From DATLZM01 sp035559315 (GTDB lineage: Bacteria > Actinomycetota > UBA4738 > HRBIN12), in assembly GCA_035559315.1 (NCBI GenBank), contig DATMBJ010000195.1, positions 1 through 60,717 on the forward strand: a stretch of DNA of 60,717 nt, in the 5' to 3' direction. Positions 49,068 through 57,472 of the stretch are shown one piece after another. A program made the translations under genes and the position numbers. Position 1 is the first letter of the stretch. Every line of letters starts with the position of its first letter. The notes under the pieces are model-generated. The model did not search any database and was not told the origin of the DNA. It was given only the letters and a program-made list of their open reading frames with translations.

Positions 49068-49768
49068 AGGGCGAGGGCGGTCACCGAGGAGAGGGCGCCC
49101 ACGACCAGGAGCCAGCCCGCCCGTCGGGGGTCCACGTCTTTGTTCGCCAGCCAGGCCACGAACCCGCCGACCAGGCCGAAGAGGATCGGCAGGGTCCACC
49201 AGGCTCCGTGGATCCGGCGGCGGACCGCGGGGGCCGGCGCCGCCCACCCGGACGGGGCCGTGGGAGACCCCGGGCTCCCCGGCCGTCCCAGCCCGACCTC
49301 GGTGTGCTCCGGCTCGAGCGCGACGAACCGGTACCAGGCGGCCCGCCAGCCCTCGTCGGTCCGGGGGAAGCGCTCGACCGGGGCCTCCGGCGATGCCCGC
49401 TCCCAGATCCCGAAGAAGTCGGCGCCGTAGCCGAGGAGGTAGCGGGCGCCCGAGTGCGTGTACTGGATCGCCCTGGCCGGAGCCTCCTTCGGCACCTCGG
49501 CGAACGTCCGCTCGATCGACGTGTACCGGGCCCAGGCCGCCTGCCACCCCTCGTCGGTCCGGGGGAACCGCTCCACGGGCGCGCGCGGGGCGCGGCGGTC
49601 CCAGATCGCGAAGGCGTCGGGGAGGTACCCGAGCACGTACCGCAGCCCGGTGTGCGTGAAGACCGGAGCCGGACCGAGCGGTGCGCCGCACGCCGAGCAG
49701 GCCGCCGCCCCGCGTTCCACGGGGCGTCCGCAGCTCGGGCAGGTATCCGGGGTGAGGTCGCGCGCCAC
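49043..49768 (-). CDS. Zinc-ribbon protein with two tandem WxxW-type repeats and membrane anchor
   Basis: A 241-residue protein. Zinc ribbon CPSCGRP...CSACGAP (C10, C13, C24, C27). Two tandem repeats of about 60 residues follow, each with RY(V/L)LGY...D.F.IW.R..P..PVERFPRTDEGW.AAW.R. Then comes a Pro-rich linker and two membrane helices near the C-terminus (WTLPILFGLVGGFVAWLA, AGWLLVVGALSSVTALALYL). The GTG start is 6 nt after TAGGCT (49780-49775), so leaderless. Function unknown; the duplicated module may bind a ligand at the cytoplasmic face. Confidence 0.8.
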   Translation of the reverse strand: MARDLTPDTCPSCGRPVERGAAACSACGAPLGPAPVFTHTGLRYVLGYLPDAFAIWDRRAPRAPVERFPRTDEGWQAAWARYTSIERTFAEVPKEAPARAIQYTHSGARYLLGYGADFFGIWERASPEAPVERFPRTDEGWRAAWYRFVALEPEHTEVGLGRPGSPGSPTAPSGWAAPAPAVRRRIHGAWWTLPILFGLVGGFVAWLANKDVDPRRAGWLLVVGALSSVTALALYLSSGPG

Positions 49769-49857
49769 GCTGGCAGCCTAGGCGTCCCGCGGGGCCGCGC
49801 CAACGAGGCCCGGACGGGCCGGAGCCGGGGCTCGCGCCGCTCGCGGTGCCGGCGGGC

Positions 49858-50334
49858 CTATCCCGTGAACCCGGCGCCCGGGCCCGCCGGGGGCTCCATC
49901 GGGGGCGCCTCGGGCTCGGAGTACATCATGTAGGCCCCGTACGTCCACACCAGGGCCAGCAGGAGCCCGATGAACAGGCCCCAGGACACCGAGGAGCCCG
50001 CCGGCTTGCTCACGAGCCCGAGCACGGTGAAGACGAGCCCCAGGATCGCGACCCCCACGTGGAGCAGCCCGGGCTTCGCCGGCAGCGAGTACCGTACGTT
50101 GGCCATCTTCCGCAGCACGACCTCGACGGCGGCGACCAGCGCGAGCAGCGCCGCGATCGCGGTGACGCCGCGGAACCCGTTCACGGTGGCCAGGTCCACC
50201 TCGACCCCCAGGAAGCTGCAGCAGCGGTACCAGGTGGGGACGAGCGACCACACGAAGAAGATCCCCGCCCCACCGAGCACGATCTTGTCGGCGGTGGTGA
50301 GGCGGGAGGCATCCAGACCGGAGCCCTGCGCCAT
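49858..50334 (-). CDS. Four-helix membrane protein
   Basis: A 158-residue protein with four membrane segments: KIVLGGAGIFFVWSLVPTWY, VTAIAALLALVAAVEVVL, LLHVGVAILGLVFTVLGLV and WGLFIGLLLALVWTYGAYMM. A YRCC pair sits in the first external loop, and a Pro-rich tail (EPEAPPMEPPAGPG) ends it. No family assigned. ATG 50334 has a GAAAGGAGCTGGGC ribbon before it, a clear ribosome-binding site. It follows the zinc-finger membrane gene at 50396 on the same strand. Confidence 0.78.
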   Translation of the reverse strand: MAQGSGLDASRLTTADKIVLGGAGIFFVWSLVPTWYRCCSFLGVEVDLATVNGFRGVTAIAALLALVAAVEVVLRKMANVRYSLPAKPGLLHVGVAILGLVFTVLGLVSKPAGSSVSWGLFIGLLLALVWTYGAYMMYSEPEAPPMEPPAGPGAGFTG

Positions 50335-50395
50335 GCCCAGCTCCTTTCGTCCTCCCCGTACGACGGACCGATGCAAGCACCCGCCCGGGGGCGAG

Positions 50396-50995
50396 TCAAA
50401 CACCGCCGCGCTCGCGTCGCCGCACCCGCGCCCACCAGGCGGCGCCGCCCACCCCGGCGAGGCAGGCCGCGAGCGCGATCCAGGGGGCGAGGGAGGGCCG
50501 GGCGAACGGCGGCGGGTGGGCGATGGCGAGGAGGGCGCCGGTCGCCCCGGCGCCGGCGAGCGCCCCGAAGAACCCGGGGGGGAGCCGCCCGGCGCCGAGC
50601 CGCTCGCGGCGCGCGAGGGACCAGAGCCCGAGCCCCAGCACGGCCGCCAGCGCGGCGACCATCGACCAGCGGAAGTGCCCCGACCAGGCCCCGAAGGCGC
50701 CGGAGCCGGCCCCGAACCTGGTCCAGGGGAGGGCCGTGGCGAACGCGGCGACGGCCAGGGAGGCCCCCACGAGTCGGGCGGGGAGGGCGTCGGGCGCCGG
50801 GCGGGCGGCGCGCCCGCCGTCCGGGAGGGGACCGAGGACGGCCTCGAGGCAGCACGCCCCGAGCACGCGGCCGCGGACGGGGATCGCGCAGCCCAGGCAG
50901 AGCGGGCGCCCGCAGCCGTCGCAGAGGCCGACCGCCGGGGTCCGGGGGTGCGAGGCGCAGCGCTGCTGGGTCCTCGCCGCGCGGTCCTCCGGCAT
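50396..50995 (-). CDS. B-box-like zinc-finger membrane protein
   Basis: A 199-residue protein. The N-terminus has C13, H16, C25, C28, then C33, C35-type spacing (RCASHPRTPAVGLCDGCGRPLCLGCAI), resembling the B-box-type zinc finger found at the N-terminus of actinobacterial membrane proteins. Four or five membrane helices follow. The ATG lies 6 nt after TAAGCT (51007-51002), so leaderless, and diverges from purN. Function unknown. Confidence 0.75.
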   Translation of the reverse strand: MPEDRAARTQQRCASHPRTPAVGLCDGCGRPLCLGCAIPVRGRVLGACCLEAVLGPLPDGGRAARPAPDALPARLVGASLAVAAFATALPWTRFGAGSGAFGAWSGHFRWSMVAALAAVLGLGLWSLARRERLGAGRLPPGFFGALAGAGATGALLAIAHPPPFARPSLAPWIALAACLAGVGGAAWWARVRRRERGGV

Positions 50996-51051
50996 GGCCG
51001 AAGCTTATCGACGTTCGACACCGGGCCGCGCGCGTTGCTAGCGTGCGCCGC

Positions 51052-51663
51052 GTGGAGGCGCGGGTGGCGGTGCTGGCCTCGGGGGAGGGGACGAACCTCC
51101 AGGCGCTCCTGGACGACCCCGTGGTGGGACCCCGGGTCGCGCTCGTGGTCTCCGACCGGCCCGGGGCCCGCGCCCTGGACCGGGCCCGCCGGGCGGGGGT
51201 CCGGGCGGAGCTGCTCGACCCCGCCCGCTACCCGGGCCGGGAGGCGCACGAGCGAGCGCTCCTCGAGCTCCTGGCCGGCGCCGGGATCACGCACGTGGCC
51301 CTCGCCGGCTACATGCGGGTGCTGGGCCCCGCCGTCGTCGAGGCCCACCGGGGCCGGATGCTGAACATCCACCCCTCGCTCCTGCCGGCGTTCCCCGGGG
51401 CCCACGCGGTCCGCGACGCCCTCGCCTGGGGGGTCAAGGTCACCGGGGTGACGGTGCACCTGGTCGACGAGGAGGTCGACCACGGCCCGGTCGTGTTCCA
51501 GGAGGCGGTCCCGGTCCTGGAGGGCGACGACGAGGCGAGCCTCCTCGCGCGCCTCCACGAGGTCGAGCACCGGCTGTACCCGGCCGCGGTGCGGGCGCTG
51601 CTCGAGGGGAGGATCGAGGTGCGGGGGCGGCGGGTCCGGGTCCTGGAGGCGGCCCGTGGCTGA
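51052..51663 (+). CDS. purN: Phosphoribosylglycinamide formyltransferase (GART)
   Basis: A 203-residue PurN. ASGEGTNLQALL opens the GAR-binding site, LAGYMRVLGPAVVEAHRGRMLNIHPSLLPAFPG contains the catalytic Asn-x-His, and HLVDEEVDHGPVV the catalytic Asp. It formylates GAR with 10-formyl-THF in purine synthesis. GTG 51052 is 7 nt after TAGCGT (51039-51044), indicating a leaderless transcript. It overlaps purH by 8 nt, and folD, which feeds the same cofactor, follows. Confidence 0.95.
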   Translation: MEARVAVLASGEGTNLQALLDDPVVGPRVALVVSDRPGARALDRARRAGVRAELLDPARYPGREAHERALLELLAGAGITHVALAGYMRVLGPAVVEAHRGRMLNIHPSLLPAFPGAHAVRDALAWGVKVTGVTVHLVDEEVDHGPVVFQEAVPVLEGDDEASLLARLHEVEHRLYPAAVRALLEGRIEVRGRRVRVLEAARG

Positions 51664-53212
51664 GCGACGCGCGGGGGAGGTCCTCCCCGTCCGCCGGGCG
51701 CTGCTGTCCGCCGCCGACAAGGCCGGCCTCCCGGAGCTGGCCCGGGCCCTGGCCGAGCTCGGCGTGGAGCTCCTCTCCACGGGGAGCACGGCCCGGGCGC
51801 TCCGCGACGCCGGGCTCGCCGTGACGCCGGTGGCCGAGGTCACGGGGTTCCCCGAGCTCCTCGACGGGCGGGTGAAGACCCTCCACCCCCGGATCCACGC
51901 GGCGATCCTGGCGGACCGGGCCAACCCCGAGCACGTGCGCCAGCTCGAGGAGCACGGGATCCCCCCGATCGACCTCGTGGTGGTGAACCTGTACCCGTTC
52001 CGGGAGGCCGTGGCGGCGGGCGCCGCGGAGCCCGAGGTCATCGAGCAGATCGACGTCGGCGGGCCGGCGATGGTCCGGGCGGCGGCCAAGAACCACGGGT
52101 CGGTGGGGGTCGTGGTCCGCCCGGAGCGCTACCCGGAGGTGGTGGGGGAGCTCCGCCGGGAGGGCGGGCTCTCGCTCGACACCCGGCGGCGCCTGGCCGC
52201 CGAGGCCTTCGCCCACACCGCCGCCTACGACGCGGCGATCGCCTCCTGGTTCGCCTCCCGGCTCGCGGGGGAGGCCCTCCCGGGCTTCGTCGGGCTGGCC
52301 CTGGAGAAGGAGGCCGACCTCCGCTACGGCGAGAACCCCCACCAGCGGGGCGCGCTCTACCGGGAGGCGGGGGGGCCGGGACCGCTGGGCGGGGCGCGCG
52401 TGCTCCAGGGCAAGGGGATGTCGTTCAACAACTGGCTCGACGCCTGGGCCGCGTCCTCGCTCGCGGCGGCCCTCCCCCGGCCGGCCGCCGTGATCGTGAA
52501 GCACAACAACCCCTGTGGGGCCGCGCTGGGGCCTTCGGCGGCCGAGGCCTACCGGCGGGCCCTCGCCGGCGATCCGGTCTCGGCCTTCGGCGGGGTCGTC
52601 GCGTTCAACGTCGAGGTCGACGCCGAGGCGGCCTCGGCGACGGCCGAGGTCTTCACCGAGGTCGTGGCCGCGCCCGCCTTCGACGCGGGGGCCCGGGGAG
52701 CCTTCGCCTCGCGGGAGGCCCTCCGGCTGGTCGAGCTCCCCCCGGAGCTGCCGGGTGGCCTCGACGTCCGTCCGATCCCCGGCGGCGCGTTGGTCCAGGA
52801 CCGCGACGCGGTGACCGAGGCCCTGGCCGAGGCGCGGGTCGTCTCGACCCGGGCCCCGACCGAGCGGGAGTGGGCGGACCTGGAGCTCGCCTGGACCGTG
52901 GCCGCCGCCGTCCGCTCGAACGCGATCGTGCTGGTCCGGGACGGGGCGACCGTGGGGATCGGCGCCGGGCAGATGTCCCGCGTGGACGCCTCGTTCCTCG
53001 CGGTCCGGAAGGCCGGGGACCGGGCCCGCGGGGCGGTGCTCGCGAGCGACGCGTTCTTCCCGTTCCCCGACGCGCTGGAGGTGGCGGGGGACGCCGGGGT
53101 GACCGCCGTCGTCCACCCCGGCGGCTCGGTCCGCGACGAGGAGGTCCTCCGGGCCGCGGAGGCCCGCGGGATGGCGGTGGTCGTGACCGGACGCCGCCAC
53201 TTCCGCCACTGA
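51656..53212 (+). CDS. purH: Bifunctional AICAR formyltransferase / IMP cyclohydrolase
   Basis: A 518-residue PurH. The N-terminal MGS-fold cyclohydrolase has LLSTGSTARALRDAG and GRVKTLHPRIHAAILA. The C-terminal transformylase has RYGENPHQ, KHNNPCGAAL (catalytic Lys-His) and DAFFPFPDALEVAGDAGVTAVVHPGGSVRDEEV. It performs the last two steps to IMP. The GTG start lies inside the purN end. Confidence 0.96.
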   Translation: MAERRAGEVLPVRRALLSAADKAGLPELARALAELGVELLSTGSTARALRDAGLAVTPVAEVTGFPELLDGRVKTLHPRIHAAILADRANPEHVRQLEEHGIPPIDLVVVNLYPFREAVAAGAAEPEVIEQIDVGGPAMVRAAAKNHGSVGVVVRPERYPEVVGELRREGGLSLDTRRRLAAEAFAHTAAYDAAIASWFASRLAGEALPGFVGLALEKEADLRYGENPHQRGALYREAGGPGPLGGARVLQGKGMSFNNWLDAWAASSLAAALPRPAAVIVKHNNPCGAALGPSAAEAYRRALAGDPVSAFGGVVAFNVEVDAEAASATAEVFTEVVAAPAFDAGARGAFASREALRLVELPPELPGGLDVRPIPGGALVQDRDAVTEALAEARVVSTRAPTEREWADLELAWTVAAAVRSNAIVLVRDGATVGIGAGQMSRVDASFLAVRKAGDRARGAVLASDAFFPFPDALEVAGDAGVTAVVHPGGSVRDEEVLRAAEARGMAVVVTGRRHFRH

Positions 53213-53254
53213 CCCGACCCCGCGACGGCGCGGCCACCCGGTAGGATGCCTGCC

Positions 53255-54121
53255 GTGACGGCGCGCATCCTGGATGGGAAGCGGGTGGCGGAGCAGATCC
53301 GGGGCGAGGTCCGGGAGCGGGTCCAGGCGCTCCAGGAGCGCGGGGTCGTGCCCGGGCTCGCCGCCGTGCACGTGGGCGAGGACCCGGCGTCCCGGATCTA
53401 CCTCGAGGCCAAGCACAAGGCCTGCGCGGACGTGGGGATCCGCTCCGAGCAGTTCGACCTCCCCGCCTACGCGAGCGAGGACGAGGTGCTGGCCACGATC
53501 CGGCGGCTGAACCGCGACCCCGAGATCCACGGGATCCTCGTGCAGCTCCCGCTCCCGAAGCACGTCTCCGAGCTCGCGGTCCAGGAGACGATCGACCCGC
53601 AGAAGGACGTCGACGGCCTCCACCCGCTGAACGTCGGGCTCATGGTCCGCGGCGAGCCGCGGTTCCCGCCGGCCACCCCCTACGGGATCGTCGAGCTCCT
53701 CCTGCGCTCGGGGATCCAGCTCGAGGGCGCCGAGGTCGTGGTGGTGGGCTACGGGGAGCTGGTGGGGGCCCCGCTCTCGATCATGCTGGCGCAGGACTCG
53801 ATCCGCGGGAACGCCACGGTCACGATCTGCCACGTGAAGACCCGCGACCTCGCCGCGCACACGCGGCGGGCGGACATCCTGGTGGCCGCGGCCGGGGTGC
53901 CCGGGCTCATCACGGCCGAGATGGTGCGCCCCGGCGCCACCGTGGTGGACGTGGGCGTGCACCGCACCGAGCACGGGCTCGTGGGCGACGTCCGGTTCGA
54001 CGAGGTCAAGGAGGTGGCCGGGGCCATCACCCCGGTGCCCGGCGGGGTGGGGCCGATGACCGTCGCCATGCTCCTCGTGAACACGGTCCGCGCCGCCGAG
54101 GCGGCGGCCTTCGGGCGTTGA
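53255..54121 (+). CDS. folD: Methylene-THF dehydrogenase / methenyl-THF cyclohydrolase
   Basis: A 288-residue FolD. The substrate site YLEAKHKACADVGI contains the catalytic Tyr and Lys, with ILVQLPLP and the C-terminal PVPGGVGPMTVAMLL. In the cofactor loop the usual GRSxxVGxP is GYGELVGAP, so the Arg-Ser that contacts the NADP 2'-phosphate is missing; NAD preference is possible. GTG 53255 is 7 nt after TAGGAT (53242-53247); the in-frame ATG at 53246 overlaps that hexamer and would not be in the mRNA. The reductase gene that follows overlaps its stop (TTGA). Confidence 0.93.
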   Translation: MTARILDGKRVAEQIRGEVRERVQALQERGVVPGLAAVHVGEDPASRIYLEAKHKACADVGIRSEQFDLPAYASEDEVLATIRRLNRDPEIHGILVQLPLPKHVSELAVQETIDPQKDVDGLHPLNVGLMVRGEPRFPPATPYGIVELLLRSGIQLEGAEVVVVGYGELVGAPLSIMLAQDSIRGNATVTICHVKTRDLAAHTRRADILVAAAGVPGLITAEMVRPGATVVDVGVHRTEHGLVGDVRFDEVKEVAGAITPVPGGVGPMTVAMLLVNTVRAAEAAAFGR

Positions 54122-55089
54122 CGGCCTCGGCCCCCGGGGCGGCCCGCGCCACCGGCCGACTGGCCCGGATCCTCGCCGACGGCGGCTTCGCGGTCACCGC
54201 CGAGGTCGTCCCGCCGGCCTCGGCCGACCTGGGGGCGGTCACGGACCAGGCCCGGGCCCTCGTGGGGTACGCGGACGCGGCCAACGTCACCGACAACCCG
54301 CGGTCGTCGGCCCACATGTCGCCGCTCGCGGGGGTGGCGGCGGTGGCCGCGGCCGGCGTCGAGCCGATCGTCCAGCTCACGTGCCGCGACCGGAACCGCC
54401 TGGCCCTCACCGCCGACCTCCTCGGCGCCTGGGCCCTGGGGGCCCGCTCGGTCCTCTGCCTCACCGGCGACCCGGCGTCGACCGGCGATCACCCCGAGGC
54501 CCTCGAGGTCCACGACCTCGCGGTGACCGACCTCGTCCGGCTCGCGGTCCGGCTCCGCGACGAGGGACGGCTGCTCTCGGGGGCGCCCGTGGAACCCGCG
54601 CCCCGGTACCTCGTGGGGGTGGCCGACGTCCCCCTCGCGCGTCCCTACGACCCCGGCCGGCTGGACCGGAAGCTGGACGCGGGCGCGGACTTCGTCCAGA
54701 CCCAGATCGTGTTCGACGTGGAGGGCCTCGCGGAGTGGGCGGACCGGGCGCGGGCCCGGGGCGTGTTCGAGCGGGCCCGGGTGATCGTGGGGATCGCACC
54801 GCTCCGCAGCGCCCGGCAGGCCCGCTACCTCGACGAGCACCTGCCGGGCGTCGTCGTGCCGCCGGAACTGGTCCGGGCCCTGGAGGACGCCGGGCCGGAG
54901 GCCGCGGCGACCGGGGTGCGCCTCGCGGTGCGGATCCTCGAACGGATCCGGCAGGTCGAGGGGATCGCGGGGGTCCACGTGATGGGCCTGGGACGGGAGG
55001 ACGCGGTCCGGCGGGTGATCGAGGCCGCGGGCCTCGTCCCGCGGCCCACGCTGGCCGGGGCTCAGCCCCGTTCGTCGATCGGGACGTAG
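54118..55089 (+). CDS. Methylenetetrahydrofolate reductase family protein
   Basis: A 323-residue MetF-type TIM barrel. It has AEVVPPASADLG at the start, LTCRDRNRLALTADLLGAWALGARSVLCLTGDP in the flavin/folate region and GADFVQTQIVFDVEGLAEW. It reduces methylene-THF to methyl-THF or acts on a related folate. The rare TTG start overlaps the folD stop, which makes this a folate C1 operon with purN-purH-folD. It lacks the C-terminal extension of E. coli MetF-like hexamers and is close to the shorter actinobacterial versions, so exact activity is not certain. It overlaps the convergent citrate synthase gene by 28 nt. Confidence 0.85.
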   Translation: MTASAPGAARATGRLARILADGGFAVTAEVVPPASADLGAVTDQARALVGYADAANVTDNPRSSAHMSPLAGVAAVAAAGVEPIVQLTCRDRNRLALTADLLGAWALGARSVLCLTGDPASTGDHPEALEVHDLAVTDLVRLAVRLRDEGRLLSGAPVEPAPRYLVGVADVPLARPYDPGRLDRKLDAGADFVQTQIVFDVEGLAEWADRARARGVFERARVIVGIAPLRSARQARYLDEHLPGVVVPPELVRALEDAGPEAAATGVRLAVRILERIRQVEGIAGVHVMGLGREDAVRRVIEAAGLVPRPTLAGAQPRSSIGT

Positions 55090-56183
55090 GTCCGGTCGCG
55101 GGGCCCGATGTACTCCGAGTCGGGCCGGATGATGCGGTTGTCGGCGTACTGCTCCCGCACGTGCGCGGTCCAGCCCGCCATCCGCGCCATCGCGAACACC
55201 GGCGTCATGAGGTCGTGCGGGATCCCCAGGCAGTGGTAGAGGCTCGCGACGTAGAAGTCGACGTTCGGGTACAGGCCCTTCTCGCGCAGCACGACCTCCT
55301 CGATGGCCCACGAGATCTCCCACCACCGCAGGTCCCCGACCCGCTCCCCGATCCGGCGCGACAGCTCGCGGAGGATCCGGGCCCGGGGGTCCTCGACGTG
55401 CCGGTAGACCCGGTGGCCGAACCCCATGATCCGCTCCTTCCGGGCCAGCTTGTCCTTCACGTAGGCCTCGGCGCGGGCGGGGTCGGCGACCTCCTCGAGC
55501 ATCTTCATCGCCTCCTCGTTGGCCCCGCCGTGGAGGGGGCCCTTGAGGGCGGCGATCGCCCCGGTGATCGCGGAGAACATGTCGGAGAGGGTGGAGGCGA
55601 TCACCCGGGCGGTGAACGTCGACGCGTTCATCGTGTGGTCGGCGTAGAGCACCAGCGAGACGTCGAGGGCGTCGGCCAGCTCGGGGTCGGGCTCCTCGCC
55701 GAGGAGCATCCACAGGAAGTTCGCGGCGTGGGGGAGCTTCGGGTTCGGGGCGACCGTCTCCTGGCCGGTCCGCATCCGGTGGTACATCGCGATCAGCGCG
55801 GGCGTCTTCGCGACCAGCCGCATCGCCTTCCGGTAGTTGGCCTCGGGCGTGTGCTCCCACCCGTCGGGGTCGTAGGCCGAGGCCGCCGACACGCTCGTCC
55901 GGAGCATCGACATCGGCGACGTCTGCTGGGCGAGGGTGGGCATCAGGCTCACGAGGAACGGGGAGGGCTCGCGCTCGGAAACCAGGAACTCGTTGAGCTC
56001 GTCGAGCTGGTCCCGGGTCGGGAGCTCCAGGTGGTGCAGGAGGTAGACCACCTCCTCGAAGTTCGAGTCCCGGGCGAGATCCTCGATGTCGTAGCCGACG
56101 TACCAGAGCTTGCCGCGCTCGCCGTCGATGTCCGAGATCCTGGTCTCGGCCGCGACGACGTCCTGGAGCCCCTTCTCGGTCAT
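55062..56183 (-). CDS. gltA: Citrate synthase
   Basis: A 373-residue type II-short citrate synthase. The catalytic segments are LYADHTMNASTFTARV, GPLHGGANEEAMKML and IMGFGHRVYRHVEDPRA, with an Asp in the late NVDFYVASLYHCLGIP segment. A methylcitrate synthase role cannot be excluded, since these families overlap in sequence. ATG 56183 follows GAGGCGGGAGCG; a TAACAT -10 (56218-56213) gives a short leader containing an ATCGAGATATCGAG near-palindrome. It is divergent from the adjacent dehydrogenase gene. Confidence 0.94.
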   Translation of the reverse strand: MTEKGLQDVVAAETRISDIDGERGKLWYVGYDIEDLARDSNFEEVVYLLHHLELPTRDQLDELNEFLVSEREPSPFLVSLMPTLAQQTSPMSMLRTSVSAASAYDPDGWEHTPEANYRKAMRLVAKTPALIAMYHRMRTGQETVAPNPKLPHAANFLWMLLGEEPDPELADALDVSLVLYADHTMNASTFTARVIASTLSDMFSAITGAIAALKGPLHGGANEEAMKMLEEVADPARAEAYVKDKLARKERIMGFGHRVYRHVEDPRARILRELSRRIGERVGDLRWWEISWAIEEVVLREKGLYPNVDFYVASLYHCLGIPHDLMTPVFAMARMAGWTAHVREQYADNRIIRPDSEYIGPRDRTYVPIDERG

Positions 56184-56306
56184 CGCTCCCGCCTCGATAT
56201 CTCGATGTTCAGATGTTATCCCCTCCGGTCCGTCCCGGGGGGTCGGCGACCTCCACCAGCCAGCATACCGCCGGGGGCTCTCCCCCGGCGCCGCTAAGGT
56301 GGGGTC

Positions 56307-57392
56307 GTGGCGTACGACGTGGTCCTGGTCCCCGGCGACGGGGTCGGCCCGGAGGTCATCGCCGCCGCCCGGCGGGTCCTCGACGCCACCGGGGTCCCCC
56401 TCCGGTGGCAGGTCCGCGAGGCCGGGCGGGCCGCGTTCGAGGGCGGCGGCGACGCCCTCCCGGCCGCGACGCTCGAGGCGATCCGGGTCGCCGGCGCGTG
56501 CCTCAAGGGGCCCTGCGAGACCCCCTCGGCGAGCGGGCTGCGGAACGTGAACGTGGCCCTCCGCCGAGCCCTGGGCCTGTTCGCCGGGCTGCGCCCCTGT
56601 CGGCTCCTCCCGGGGGTCCCGTCCCGCTACGAGACGGTGGACCTGATCGTGGTGCGCGAGAGCACCGAGGACCTGTACCTCGGGGTGGAGTTCGCCCGGG
56701 GCGAGCCCGCGACGGCGGAGCTGGTGCGGTTCCTGGAGGAGGTGGCGGGGATCCGCGTCCGCGACGACTCCGGGATCTCGGTCAAGGCGATCTCGGCCTC
56801 CGCCTCCGAGCGGATCGTGCGGTTCGCGTTCGCGCAGGCACGCGCCCGGGGGCGGCGGAAGGTCACCGCGGGCCACAAGGCGAACATCATGAAGTTCACC
56901 GACGGGCTGTTCCTCGAGGTGGCGCGGGCGGTGGCCGCCGAGCACCCGGACGTCGCCTTCGAGGACCGGATCATCGACGCGCTCACGATGGCGCTGGTGC
57001 AGCGGCCGGAGGCGTTCGACGTCCTGGTCCTGCCGAACCTCTACGGCGACATCGTCTCCGAGCTGTGCGCGGGGATGGTGGGCGGGCCCGGCGTCGTGCC
57101 CTGGGCGCACCTGGGGGACGGGGTCGGCGTGTTCGAGCCGGCCCACGGCCCGGAGCCGGCCCTCGCGGGGACCGGGCGCGCGAACCCGGTCGCGGCGATC
57201 CTGGCCGGTGCGCTGCTCCTCCGCCACCTGGGCGAGGAGGGGGCGGGGGCAGCCGTCGAGGCGGCGGTCGAGGCCGTCCTGGCCGAGGGCCGGGTCCTGC
57301 CCCCGGAGCTCGTCGCGGCCGGGCCCGGGGCGTCCGTGGACGAGGTCGCCGCGGCCGTCATCGCGCGGCTCGGCGCCGGCCCCCGCGGCTAG
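56307..57392 (+). CDS. Isocitrate/isopropylmalate dehydrogenase family protein (divergent paralogue)
   Basis: A 361-residue beta-decarboxylating dehydrogenase. The substrate loop is RNVNVALRRALGLFAGLRP, isocitrate-type but with Asn where isocitrate dehydrogenases usually have Ser. The Lys region is GHKANIMKFTDGLF, and the Asp region PNLYGDIVSELCAGMVGG. The cofactor motif that reads APDIAG in NAD enzymes is EPALAG, losing the ribose-binding Asp. It may use a different cofactor or hydroxyacid from the paralogue at 59601. GTG 56307 is 6 nt after TAAGGT (56295-56300), leaderless. mdh follows. Confidence 0.85.
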   Translation: MAYDVVLVPGDGVGPEVIAAARRVLDATGVPLRWQVREAGRAAFEGGGDALPAATLEAIRVAGACLKGPCETPSASGLRNVNVALRRALGLFAGLRPCRLLPGVPSRYETVDLIVVRESTEDLYLGVEFARGEPATAELVRFLEEVAGIRVRDDSGISVKAISASASERIVRFAFAQARARGRRKVTAGHKANIMKFTDGLFLEVARAVAAEHPDVAFEDRIIDALTMALVQRPEAFDVLVLPNLYGDIVSELCAGMVGGPGVVPWAHLGDGVGVFEPAHGPEPALAGTGRANPVAAILAGALLLRHLGEEGAGAAVEAAVEAVLAEGRVLPPELVAAGPGASVDEVAAAVIARLGAGPRG

Positions 57393-57472
57393 GATTGGGC
57401 CGGCCCGGCGACGGCCGGGCTCCCGGGGCCGCGGGGCGCGCCCCGGGGAGCACGCACGCGCGGGGGTGGAGG

